Notes under the pieces: generated by a model
What the model was told of the DNA's origin: nothing
Databases searched by the model: none
What the model saw: only the letters and a program-made list of their open reading frames with translations
Shown: in pieces, positions 27,346-35,095 of the stretch
Numbering within the stretch: position 1 is the stretch's first letter
How the letters are laid out: each line of letters begins with the position of its first letter
DNA from: JANQNX01 sp965601665
GTDB lineage: Bacteria > Pseudomonadota > Gammaproteobacteria > Eutrophobiales > Eutrophobiaceae
Assembly: GCA_965601665.1 (NCBI GenBank)
Contig: OZ271833.1
Span: 1,364,001 to 1,428,000 of the forward strand
Direction of reading: 5' to 3'
DNA length: 64,000 nucleotides
Position numbers and translations under genes: made by a program

Positions 27346-27411
27346 ATGAAATCTCCTCCTAAAGAGAGATAAGTACCTAATAAAATCCATTTAGAAATTC
27401 ATCCATGGTTC

Positions 27412-27493
27412 TTAGGCAACCCGGCTATCTTGAGCTGTAACGCTAAGACCCGTAGCTTTCCGGCCCAGCCTCGCGACTGGTGTGGCTTTATCT
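27412..27493 (-). ncRNA. Cyclic-di-GMP-I (GEMM-I) riboswitch
   Basis: Read on the minus strand, the region contains the GEMM-I signatures in order: a GNRA-capped hairpin CCAGUC-GCGA-GGCUGG (27465-27480), the core GGAAAGCUACGGGUCU, a variable stem, then AUAGCCGGGUUGCC (27415-27428). These match the class I c-di-GMP aptamer as I remember it (GCAAAGCYACGGGYCU ... AUAGCCGGGUUGCC), with GGAAAGC in place of GCAAAGC. The aptamer sits 67 bp before the PEP-CTERM start. The spacer contains a possible pairing between UCUCUC and the AGGAGGAGA ribosome binding site, so I favour translational control; no U-tract terminator is visible. Confidence 0.8.
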
Positions 27494-27642
27494 CAACTTC
27501 GTTATGGAGATTCAGAGATAAACGATTGCAACGACAATTCGACTAGAATTTTTATATCCCCAAACTTCCCCTTCAGAAGCGAGGGAGATGATTGCAAATT
27601 GACTGTGTGGAAATCTTTAAGGGGATTTGAAAGTTTTGTTAA

Positions 27643-27664
27643 TTGCAATACAAATGTATTACAA
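27643..27664. promoter_or_regulatory. Palindromic operator upstream of the riboswitch/PEP-CTERM transcript
   Basis: TTGCAATACA-AA-TGTATTACAA: 10-bp arms with one mismatch, related to the site at 7092-7111 but with arms one base longer. It lies about 150 bp upstream of the riboswitch 5' edge and 317 bp before the divergent RHH gene. Confidence 0.55.
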
Positions 27665-27834
27665 CGCAAAGGTGCATACCTAAAGTGATTTCTGGCCTTA
27701 TCATTCTAATTCATTAGTGTTGCTTATATATGTCTGGCAACTACTATTTTTGATAATTAATGCTTTCTTCAAACATTTTTTACTAGATAGATAAATCCAA
27801 TTAAAAACAGTTGAAGCTTCTATATTAAATTTCC
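27665..27834. other. Divergent control region between the riboswitch-PEP-CTERM unit and the RHH-T2SS operon
   Basis: AT-rich DNA between two operator clusters. Short open frames exist on both strands but none has a ribosome binding site or recognisable sequence. It likely carries the divergent promoters; I could not assign boxes with confidence. Confidence 0.4.
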
Positions 27835-27867
27835 ATGTAATACAAATGTCATGCATTTGTATTACAT
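27835..27867. promoter_or_regulatory. Perfect 14-bp inverted repeat before the RHH regulator gene
   Basis: ATGTAATACAAATG and its exact reverse complement CATTTGTATTACAT flank the pentanucleotide TCATG. Each arm carries the AATACAAATG core of the other operators, so this may be two overlapping sites. It is 114-146 bp before the RHH start, in a position suited to autoregulation. Confidence 0.65.
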
Positions 27868-27912
27868 AAATTTTTAAAAAAGTTGTTATATTCCTGTAAC
27901 AGAGCGCGCATA

Positions 27913-27932
27913 GCATACAACTGCATACGGGC
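27913..27932 (+). promoter_or_regulatory. Tandem half-sites with 10-bp spacing before the RHH gene
   Basis: GCATACAACT GCATACGGGC: two direct GCATAC half-sites exactly one helical turn apart, 49-68 bp before the RHH start. RHH repressors such as MetJ and Arc commonly bind tandem half-sites cooperatively, so this arrangement fits that class. Confidence 0.45.
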
Positions 27933-27980
27933 ATTCCTCATGCCATGCATAATTAATCATACGCTAAGGATAATCGCTTA

Positions 27981-28442
27981 ATGACAAGTAATCCTGACAG
28001 AAATATTAAAAATATGGGGAAACGTTCAGTTTCTTTTCGCATTGATGAAATTGATTTTCACAAGATTAAGGCTATCACGAAACGCTTGCGCGCAAGGGAA
28101 TCCGAGCTGTTTCGATTTGCCATCAAACTTACGCTGGACAAACTGGCGTTACTTAGTGATGAAGAACTAAAGGGCGTGGACGTTATGCCTGTATTTGTCG
28201 AGTGCGGCAGCGATATTGCCACGCACTTTAATCTCGATAGCACTCGCATAGAAGACATAATCAATTACGATCTTGATGATGAAGAAAAACGTGTTGATGA
28301 TGAAGACATTGGCTTGCTGGCAATGTCAGCAATGCCGGAAAGGTACTTAAGTCGAAAGCTGAAAACCCTGATAGATGAGCCCGTGTCGGAAGCGGGTGTT
28401 GCCGATGCCTTGCGCGAGTACCTGAATAACAAGTACTTCTAG
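27981..28442 (+). CDS. Ribbon-helix-helix transcriptional regulator heading the T2SS operon
   Basis: 153-residue cytoplasmic protein. Residues about 13-60 (GKRSVSFRIDEIDFHKIKAITKRLRARESELFRFAIKL in sequence) read as a ribbon-helix-helix DNA-binding domain: a basic beta strand RSVSFRID, helix A, turn, and helix B. The remaining 90 residues are acidic with no family I recognise (LDDEEKRVDDEDIG). AAGGAT lies 9 bp before the ATG. The gene is 17 bp before gspC, so a DNA-binding protein leads the gspC-D-E-F operon, which is uncommon. Its upstream region holds an inverted repeat and tandem half-sites resembling those before exopolysaccharide and PEP-CTERM genes; I infer it binds them. Activator or repressor cannot be told. 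Confidence 0.75.
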   Translation: MTSNPDRNIKNMGKRSVSFRIDEIDFHKIKAITKRLRARESELFRFAIKLTLDKLALLSDEELKGVDVMPVFVECGSDIATHFNLDSTRIEDIINYDLDDEEKRVDDEDIGLLAMSAMPERYLSRKLKTLIDEPVSEAGVADALREYLNNKYF

Positions 28443-28459
28443 TAGTCAGGAACGAGAGC

Positions 28460-29059
28460 ATGAAAAAAATGAATTTGAATATTCGAATTCATCAGCTAGC
28501 AACACTGGTAAGTGGTGTACTGTTAACTTCGGTTTGTGTTGCGCATTTTAACAAATCATTTCCAGAGCAAACGCTTACCGTTTTAGAAACAGAGACCAAT
28601 ATGGCTGGATCGGTAAAAAAAATCCCGGTAAATGCCAAAAAACTGGCCAAACTGCATTTATTTGGTGTAGCTACCAAGGATATTAGTCCATCTACCACAT
28701 TGGCCAAATCTAACCATCTATCTTTTCAGCCTGTCGATAGTGTTGTTGACCCTGCAAAGCTACCACCAACGGCCTTAAATCTTTCAATCAATGGCCTGTT
28801 TACCCATGTTGATTACAGCAAAGGCCATGCAATTATTTCCGATTCCAGGGGTGAAAGCCGCTCCTATAAGGTAGGCGACAGCATTACATCTAACGTGAAG
28901 CTACATTCTGTGTATACCAATTACGCCGTAGTCAACAACAATAATAAACTTGAATCACTTAAGTTACCCGATTTCAAAACTGGTGGAGCTAAAAAAAGTC
29001 AGCAGGCTATTAATCGCAACTTTGCCAGGCAATTTCCTGACAGGAAGCGTGATTCATAG
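28460..29059 (+). CDS. gspC: Type II secretion protein GspC
   Basis: Inner-membrane protein of 199 residues: a short cytoplasmic N-terminus, one membrane segment (QLATLVSGVLLTSVCVAHF) and a periplasmic HR domain (LNLSINGLFTHVDYSKGHAIISDSRGESRSYKVGDSI, NYAVVNNNNKLESLKLP). The C-terminal PDZ seen in Vibrio-type GspC is missing; the protein ends soon after the HR domain. GspC links the inner-membrane platform to the GspD secretin. The ribosome binding site AGGAACGAGAGC precedes the ATG. It lies between the RHH regulator and gspD, each 11-17 bp away, hence one operon. Confidence 0.85.
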   Translation: MKKMNLNIRIHQLATLVSGVLLTSVCVAHFNKSFPEQTLTVLETETNMAGSVKKIPVNAKKLAKLHLFGVATKDISPSTTLAKSNHLSFQPVDSVVDPAKLPPTALNLSINGLFTHVDYSKGHAIISDSRGESRSYKVGDSITSNVKLHSVYTNYAVVNNNNKLESLKLPDFKTGGAKKSQQAINRNFARQFPDRKRDS

Positions 29060-29070
29060 GAACACACAAC

Positions 29071-31047
29071 ATGCGCTGCTTATTCAAACTGCTGGCTGTC
29101 AGCTCTGCCCTGCTGCTATCACTGGTTTCTGGCCCATCCATTGCTGTTGAGCAGCAAACTGACGGGGCACTTACACTTAACATGCAAGATGCCGATATCG
29201 GCGCACTGATAGAAACAGTTTCCTACATAACTGGTAAAAATTTTATCGTTGACCCACGGGTTAGTGGAAAAATAACGATCGTTTCGGCCGTGCCGACCGA
29301 ACCTGATCAACTATATGATTTATTTCTTTCAGTATTGCGTGTCTACGGTTTTGCAGCAATTGATTCAGGCGATGTTGTAAAAATTGTTCCTGATACGAAT
29401 GCCAAGTTTGAAAGCCTGCCCGATATTAATAGTTCGGAAATTTCTAGTAACGATCAGAGTAGTACATTAGTCATACGGCTGAATAACGTGCCTGCCGCAA
29501 CATTGGTACCAATACTAAGACCATTGCTTCCACAATCTGCTCATATTTCCGCTCATGCGGAAAGTAATATGTTGATTGCTACAGACAGCAAAGCAAACCT
29601 GGCAAGACTGCAAACAATTATTAGCCGTATCGACCTTGATAGTGATCGCGCTGTAGAGGTTATTCGTTTGCAACATGCCAATGCCGCAGATCTTGTACAA
29701 ACGATTCTGCCAAGTTACCAGGGAGCTGCCGCAGCAGCGGCCCGCTCCAACAAGGGAGCCTCCGTTGACCGGGTAAACCTTATCGCCGATACACGAACCA
29801 ACAGTGTACTACTCAGCGGCAGTGAAAAAGAACGTATAGAGATACGCGCACTTATTTTCCACCTCGATACCCCTGTTGAACAACAAGGCAACACCGAGGT
29901 AATTTATCTCAAATATGCGGTAGCCTCTGAACTTGTCCCAATTCTGCAACGCCTTGGTGGCCGACTTGGTGTAACGAACGAAGAACAACGGCAACAGCAG
30001 CAACGCAGTAATACTTCGTCGGAGGCATTATTTGAGATTGAAGCAGACGACAATATGAATGCGCTTGTCGTGTTTGCACCTCCAAAAAGGCTTAAGGAAA
30101 TCAAGGCGGTCATTAGTCAGCTTGATATTCGTCGCGCCCAGGTACTCGTCGAGGGTGTTATAGCCGAAGTGTCTTATGACAAGGCCATCGAACTTGGTGT
30201 GCAATGGCAAACCAATACCCCGACTGATGGCATTTTCGCGACCAGTCGCCCAACCGTAGCCGAAGGTGTCACCAGCGACATTTCAACTTTTGCCACCGAT
30301 GCTATTCTAAATGGTTTCAGCCTAGGTTATTTCAGCAGCGGTAGTCTGAGGGCGCTAATACGCGCCATTGATTCGGATGGCTACTCCAACGTATTGTCTA
30401 CTCCAACGTTAATGACGATGGATAATGAAGAGGCAGAAATTGTAATTGGTCAGAACGTCCCCTTTGTTACCGGGCAGTTTACAAACCAGACAACCAGTCC
30501 GGACAACCCATTCCAGACTATCGAACGACAGGACGTTGGTATTGTATTAAAGGTCAAACCGCAGATTAATGAAGGTGATTCCGTAAAACTTGAGATAGAA
30601 CAGGAAATCTCCAGCGTTGATGCCAGTACCGATGGTGTTAACCTTGTAACAAATAAACGTTCAGTAAAGACCAACGTTTTAGTAGATGACAACAATGTTG
30701 TTGTACTCGGTGGCTTATTAAGCGATGACTTGCGTGAAAATCAAAACAAGGTGCCGATACTGGGAGACATACCCGTGCTTGGCACCTTGTTTAGAAATAC
30801 CCGTGACCAGGTTGTAAAAACCAATCTGATGATATTCCTTAGGCCCAAGATAGTTCGTGATGAGCGAACTAACTCAAGGCTCACACAAAGCAAGTATAAC
30901 TATATCAAGGAAGAACAGGGCCGTTTACAAGAAAAAGGCATCACCCTCCTGCCTAGCATGTCTATTTCTGAACTACCAGAATATGAAGAAGTTAATAAAA
31001 CAGATATGGACTTTATCCGTTCACGCATAAACCCTGGCAAAAAATGA
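29071..31047 (+). CDS. gspD: Type II secretion secretin GspD
   Basis: 658 residues. Signal peptide (LLAVSSALLLSLVSGPSIAVE), N0 domain (LTLNMQDADIGALIETVSYITGKNFIVDPRV), N1-N3 repeats (AATLVPILRPLLPQSAHISA; VIRLQHANAADLVQTILPSY; EVIYLKYAVASELVPIL), then the secretin core with VPFVTGQF, VVVLGGLLSDD and VPILGDIPVLGTLFRNT, and an S-domain-like tail. It forms the outer membrane channel for folded exoproteins. It overlaps gspE by 4 bp (ATGA). Length is normal for the family. No pilotin gene (gspS) is seen nearby, so outer membrane insertion must use a product encoded elsewhere. Confidence 0.95.
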   Translation: MRCLFKLLAVSSALLLSLVSGPSIAVEQQTDGALTLNMQDADIGALIETVSYITGKNFIVDPRVSGKITIVSAVPTEPDQLYDLFLSVLRVYGFAAIDSGDVVKIVPDTNAKFESLPDINSSEISSNDQSSTLVIRLNNVPAATLVPILRPLLPQSAHISAHAESNMLIATDSKANLARLQTIISRIDLDSDRAVEVIRLQHANAADLVQTILPSYQGAAAAAARSNKGASVDRVNLIADTRTNSVLLSGSEKERIEIRALIFHLDTPVEQQGNTEVIYLKYAVASELVPILQRLGGRLGVTNEEQRQQQQRSNTSSEALFEIEADDNMNALVVFAPPKRLKEIKAVISQLDIRRAQVLVEGVIAEVSYDKAIELGVQWQTNTPTDGIFATSRPTVAEGVTSDISTFATDAILNGFSLGYFSSGSLRALIRAIDSDGYSNVLSTPTLMTMDNEEAEIVIGQNVPFVTGQFTNQTTSPDNPFQTIERQDVGIVLKVKPQINEGDSVKLEIEQEISSVDASTDGVNLVTNKRSVKTNVLVDDNNVVVLGGLLSDDLRENQNKVPILGDIPVLGTLFRNTRDQVVKTNLMIFLRPKIVRDERTNSRLTQSKYNYIKEEQGRLQEKGITLLPSMSISELPEYEEVNKTDMDFIRSRINPGKK

Positions 31048-32534
31048 GCGTGGCTGAAGCGTTTTTTGCAGTAAGGAAACTGCCTTTTCAGTTCGCAAAA
31101 AACCAGGGGGTATTGCTAGTCACTGGTGAAAACCAGTCTGTTTCTATTCTTTATCGAGAAAACGCAAACCAGAATGCTATCCTTGAAGCACAGCGGTTTA
31201 GCAATAACTGTTGCGATGTAGTGCAGGTTGATGACGATACCTTTAACCTTGAAATGCAGCGCCTCTACGAAGAAGGGAATTCGGGTGCCGAACAGACGAT
31301 GGCAGATATCAATGTCGATCTTGATTTGCAGGAAGTCGCTGAACAATTGTCAGAACCAGCTGATTTGCTTGAAAACGATGACGACGCGCCAATTATACGC
31401 TTGATTAATGCGCTGCTGGCGGAAGCGATCAGGGAAAATGCATCAGATATACATATTGATGTCTATGAGACTCAAATGGTCATCCGTATGCGTGTAGATG
31501 GCGTTATGCGGGAGTTGCTACAACCTCCACGCGCCCTCTCCAACCTCGTCATATCCAGGATAAAGATAATGGCAAAGCTGGACATATCGGAAAAACGATT
31601 GCCGATGGATGGACGCATTTCAATTCGTATTGCCGGGCGCCCGGTAGATGTGCGTGTATCGACGATGCCATCAGGTCATGGTGAGCGAGTCGTATTGCGC
31701 TTGCTGGATAAACAGGCAGGTAGACTAAAGCTTGAACAAATTGGCATGCCTGAGGATATGGTTGCCCAACTGGACAACCTGATTAATCGACCACATGGCA
31801 TCCTGTTAGTTACCGGGCCAACAGGTTCAGGCAAAACAACGACGCTTTATGCTGCTTTGACGCGACTCGATAAGAAAAAAAGAAATATCATGACTATCGA
31901 GGATCCGATTGAATACCACCTTGATGGCATTGCCCAGTCACAGGTAAACAGCAAGGTTGAGTTCAGTTTTGCACGTGGACTGCGCGCTATTCTTAGACAA
32001 GACCCTGATGTCGTTATGGTAGGTGAAATACGTGACCCGGAAACAGTGCAGATTGCTATCCAGGCCAGTTTGACCGGTCACCTTGTACTATCTACTCTAC
32101 ATACAAACTCTGCTACAGGTGCTATTACCCGCCTGTTGGATATGGGTACTGAACCTTTCCTCTTATCTTCCAGCCTGATCGGCGTACTTGCGCAACGATT
32201 GATACGCACGCTGTGTAACGAATGTAAACAACCATACTCTCCGGATGAGTCGGAACGGCATTTACTCGGTGGCATAAATAAAAGCGCCACGATATATCGA
32301 CCTGGCGGATGCCCTCGGTGTGGGCACACGGGTTATCGCGGGAGAACATCTATTCATGAGTTAGTCATCATAGACCAGGAACTGAGGCAACTCGTTCATG
32401 ACAACGCCGGTCAGCACGATATCGAAAAACTGGTGTTTTCCAAGGCCAGTACCCTGCGACAAAACGGTTTTCAGAAAGTAATACAAGGCATTTCTTCTAT
32501 TGAAGAAGTGATCCGGGTTACCAGTGAATCCTGA
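31044..32534 (+). CDS. gspE: Type II secretion ATPase GspE
   Basis: Hexameric assembly ATPase of 496 residues. Walker A is GPTGSGKTTTLYAAL, the Asp box is IMTIEDPIEYHLDG, Walker B is QDPDVVMVGEIRDPET, the His box is HLVLSTLHTNSATGAI, and the tetracysteine zinc motif is CNEC...CPRC. The N-terminal N1E part is short and begins VAEAFFAVRKLPFQFAK. It powers pseudopilus assembly from the cytoplasm, bound to GspL. Its start overlaps the gspD stop by 4 bp, and gspF follows after 19 bp. Confidence 0.95.
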   Translation: MSVAEAFFAVRKLPFQFAKNQGVLLVTGENQSVSILYRENANQNAILEAQRFSNNCCDVVQVDDDTFNLEMQRLYEEGNSGAEQTMADINVDLDLQEVAEQLSEPADLLENDDDAPIIRLINALLAEAIRENASDIHIDVYETQMVIRMRVDGVMRELLQPPRALSNLVISRIKIMAKLDISEKRLPMDGRISIRIAGRPVDVRVSTMPSGHGERVVLRLLDKQAGRLKLEQIGMPEDMVAQLDNLINRPHGILLVTGPTGSGKTTTLYAALTRLDKKKRNIMTIEDPIEYHLDGIAQSQVNSKVEFSFARGLRAILRQDPDVVMVGEIRDPETVQIAIQASLTGHLVLSTLHTNSATGAITRLLDMGTEPFLLSSSLIGVLAQRLIRTLCNECKQPYSPDESERHLLGGINKSATIYRPGGCPRCGHTGYRGRTSIHELVIIDQELRQLVHDNAGQHDIEKLVFSKASTLRQNGFQKVIQGISSIEEVIRVTSES

Positions 32535-32553
32535 ATAAAATCGGTTCTTCAGT

Positions 32554-33765
32554 ATGCCTGCATTCGAATACGACGCACTCAATGCCTATGGCAATCATCA
32601 AAAAGGTATTGGTGAAGCAGATACGGCAAGACAAATAAGGCAGCAATTGCGACAGCAGGGATTGACCCCTGTTTCGGTAACCGAACTGTATGGAAAGCGT
32701 AAAAGCAGCAATGACAGCATATGGTCAAAACGGTACATCCCTGCTTCAGAAATAAGTCTGATGACTCGACAACTTGCGACATTGGTTCGTGCCGGCCTGC
32801 CGCTTGATGATGCATTACAGGCCTTATCAGAACAGGTTGAACATAAAGATGTCAGGCGCATGGTACTAACAATACGTAGCAGGGTCATGGAGGGCCATAG
32901 CCTGAGTGACGCTATGAGCATGTATAGCCATGTTCTTACCAACTTATACATCGCGACTGTCTCTGCCGGAGAGCATTCGCGCGACCTCGCTTTTGTACTG
33001 GAAAGACTTGCGGATTATAACGAGAATCGCCAGGAGATGCGCCAAAAGGTTAGACTTGCCATGCTCTACCCCTGCATACTTGCAGCAACTGCCCTGCTGG
33101 TAACAATGGGATTACTTGTTTATGTGGTACCAGAAGTGGTACAGGTGTTCGATAAGTCTGATAAAGACCTGCCTTTTATAACCGTGGCATTAATCGCTAC
33201 CAGTGATTTTTTCCGTAACTGGTGGTTGTACCTGATAGTCGCTTCGGGGGCGAGTGTATTTTTAGTCAGATGGTTATTCACTAAAGAGAGCGTGCGATGG
33301 AAATGGCATACGCTACTACTAAAATTGCCTTTGATTAAGAACATGGTAAGACAGGCGGAAGCCTCTCGCTTTACGCGCACGCTCGCTATCTTGCTGACCA
33401 GCGGCGTACCCATGCTGGAAGCCTTAAAAATAGGCTGTCGTGCACTCAGCAAATTACCTGTCAGGCGAGCCGTAGAGCAAGCCAGCAAAAAAGTAGGTGA
33501 GGGTGAGTCACTTCACTCTGCGCTAAGGGAAACAGGTCAATTACCACCATTAACCATACACCTTGTCGCGAATGGGGAGGCTTCAGGTAACCTGGAATCA
33601 ATGCTGGATAGTGCCGCCGAGGCACATGAGAGAAACCTGCAGTCCAGCATCAGTACTTTCCTTGGCTTACTTGAACCTGTACTAATCCTGCTAATGGGCA
33701 TGATCGTACTCGTCATAGTCATTGCTATCTTGTTACCTATATTTGAATTAAACCAACTGGTTTAG
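32554..33765 (+). CDS. gspF: Type II secretion inner-membrane platform protein GspF
   Basis: 403 residues, the standard GspF length. Starts PAFEYDALNAYGNHQKG, has two T2SF domains (MTRQLATLVRAGLPLDDALQAL and FTRTLAILLTSGVPMLEALKIG) and three membrane segments (near 170-190, 220-240 and 375-400; the last is PVLILLMGMIVLVIVIAILLP). It is the polytopic core of the inner-membrane platform, working with GspE and GspL. It is followed after 37 bp by the dsbC-like gene on the same strand. Confidence 0.95.
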   Translation: MPAFEYDALNAYGNHQKGIGEADTARQIRQQLRQQGLTPVSVTELYGKRKSSNDSIWSKRYIPASEISLMTRQLATLVRAGLPLDDALQALSEQVEHKDVRRMVLTIRSRVMEGHSLSDAMSMYSHVLTNLYIATVSAGEHSRDLAFVLERLADYNENRQEMRQKVRLAMLYPCILAATALLVTMGLLVYVVPEVVQVFDKSDKDLPFITVALIATSDFFRNWWLYLIVASGASVFLVRWLFTKESVRWKWHTLLLKLPLIKNMVRQAEASRFTRTLAILLTSGVPMLEALKIGCRALSKLPVRRAVEQASKKVGEGESLHSALRETGQLPPLTIHLVANGEASGNLESMLDSAAEAHERNLQSSISTFLGLLEPVLILLMGMIVLVIVIAILLPIFELNQLV

Positions 33766-33802
33766 CCTAAATACTTACTTACATGAATGTTTGGAGTGAA
33801 TA

Positions 33803-34582
33803 ATGAAAATCACTATTCGTCACCTTATTGTAATTTGTCTTTTTCATTCAGCGCTGGTACATGGCGTAGATGGTTCGACAGATGAACACCTGAGACTAAG
33901 TATGAAAAAGTTTTTTCCTGATGTAGAGATTACTTCTGTCAAACCAACTCCGATGGGTGATATTTACCAGGTTGCCGCAGGAAATGAATATATCTATATC
34001 TCAAAAGATGGACGCTACGTTATACAGGGCGATCTGATTGACATGGAACAAAAATGGAACTTGACCGAACAGGAAAGAACTCTATGGCGTCAACAACAAT
34101 TCACAACTTTAGAAGGAAATGCCTTGATTACTTTTAAGTCAAAAACAGAAAGGCATGTAATCTATGTGTTTACCGACATTGATTGTGGCTATTGCAGAAA
34201 GTTACATGAGGAGGTTCACAAGATAAATGAGAATGGAATCACTGTCCATTATCTCGCCTATCCTGCCCAAGGCGAATTCACTAAAAACTGGGCACAAATG
34301 TCAGAAGTCTGGTGCTCTAAAGATAGAAATGAAGCACTTACCAGGGCCAAGCTTGGACAGAGAGACAATTTGGCTGCTGGCAAAACAACCGACGAAATAC
34401 TTGCCTGCTCAGAAATGATAAAGAAACAATTCGAACTCGCCAATGAGTTTGATGTTATTGGCACACCTGCTCTTTATCTTGATAATGGTGCCGCAATAGA
34501 AGGCTATATGCCTGCAAATAAATTAACCAGTAAAATTGAAGAAATGAAAAAGCTGTCGGCCAATATTTCCTATAAAATGTAA
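33803..34582 (+). CDS. dsbC: DsbC-type thiol:disulfide isomerase, periplasmic
   Basis: 259 residues with a signal peptide (HLIVICLFHSALVHG), an N-terminal DsbC/G dimerisation domain (about 25-95) and a thioredoxin-fold domain with the active site C128-G-Y-C131 (FTDIDCGYCRKLH), a cis-proline loop VIGTPAL, and a second cysteine pair (WCSKD / LACSE). CGYC is the DsbC active site. The enzyme rearranges wrong disulfides in the periplasm. Being the last gene of the gspC-D-E-F operon suggests it helps T2SS substrates or components fold before export; that link is inference from position. Confidence 0.88.
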   Translation: MKITIRHLIVICLFHSALVHGVDGSTDEHLRLSMKKFFPDVEITSVKPTPMGDIYQVAAGNEYIYISKDGRYVIQGDLIDMEQKWNLTEQERTLWRQQQFTTLEGNALITFKSKTERHVIYVFTDIDCGYCRKLHEEVHKINENGITVHYLAYPAQGEFTKNWAQMSEVWCSKDRNEALTRAKLGQRDNLAAGKTTDEILACSEMIKKQFELANEFDVIGTPALYLDNGAAIEGYMPANKLTSKIEEMKKLSANISYKM

Positions 34583-34615
34583 TATTTTTTCGTTGTTATC
34601 TGTTTTACTGTTAAT

Positions 34616-35095
34616 TTAATTAATTAATATACTCGCACGTACAAGTCCTTCATCAACCGTCCTGGTAACTGACAGTTTTTCAACGCTTACGTTGTATACA
34701 TTATGAAAGTTAACAAGCCAACTGATAAATCTGTCGAAATTGACTGCCTCAAAACGGAGTTGCAACACGCCTTGAGGTTGCGGAGTTATACTCTTCAAAC
34801 TACGGTCTATCCTTGACTGTTTCAGTGAACGCTCAACCAGGAACACGAGTTTTTTATCTGCAGGTCTTTTCTTCTGTTCAGAAAGTTTTTGCCGAAGCTC
34901 TGTTACTTCCGACCCCTTTAATTGCATAAATTCCAGCAGTTTAAGAGAGGACTCATAACCAAGTTGGGCCTGTTGTTCTTTCTTATGTAAAGGCTCTAGT
35001 ACCCCGAGGTAAAGCAAAACTAGCATGAGTATTCCAGCACCCCATAGTACGACGGAACGTTCTCGTTGTTCAAGATTGTAAAACCAATCCAGCAT
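34616..35095 (-). CDS. gspM: Type II secretion protein GspM
   Basis: 159 residues: cytoplasmic start MLDWFYNLEQRERSVVLWGAG, one membrane helix (VVLWGAGILMLVLLYLGVLEPL) and a periplasmic ferredoxin-like domain ending SVTRTVDEGLVRASILIN. It pairs with GspL in the inner-membrane platform. Its start overlaps the gspL stop by one base. It is the last gene of the minus-strand gspG-M operon and converges on dsbC with only 33 bp between; I see no clear hairpin terminator in that gap. Confidence 0.85.
   Translation of the reverse strand: MLDWFYNLEQRERSVVLWGAGILMLVLLYLGVLEPLHKKEQQAQLGYESSLKLLEFMQLKGSEVTELRQKLSEQKKRPADKKLVFLVERSLKQSRIDRSLKSITPQPQGVLQLRFEAVNFDRFISWLVNFHNVYNVSVEKLSVTRTVDEGLVRASILIN

Noticed and set aside
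27412..27493. Alternative reading of the structured RNA as a rho-independent terminator or attenuator
   Set aside because: There is no U tract after any of the stems, and the ordered signatures match the c-di-GMP-I aptamer.
27482..27934. Short open frames on both strands in the RHH/PEP-CTERM divergent region
   Set aside because: They overlap the riboswitch and operator elements, have no ribosome binding site, and show no protein-like pattern.
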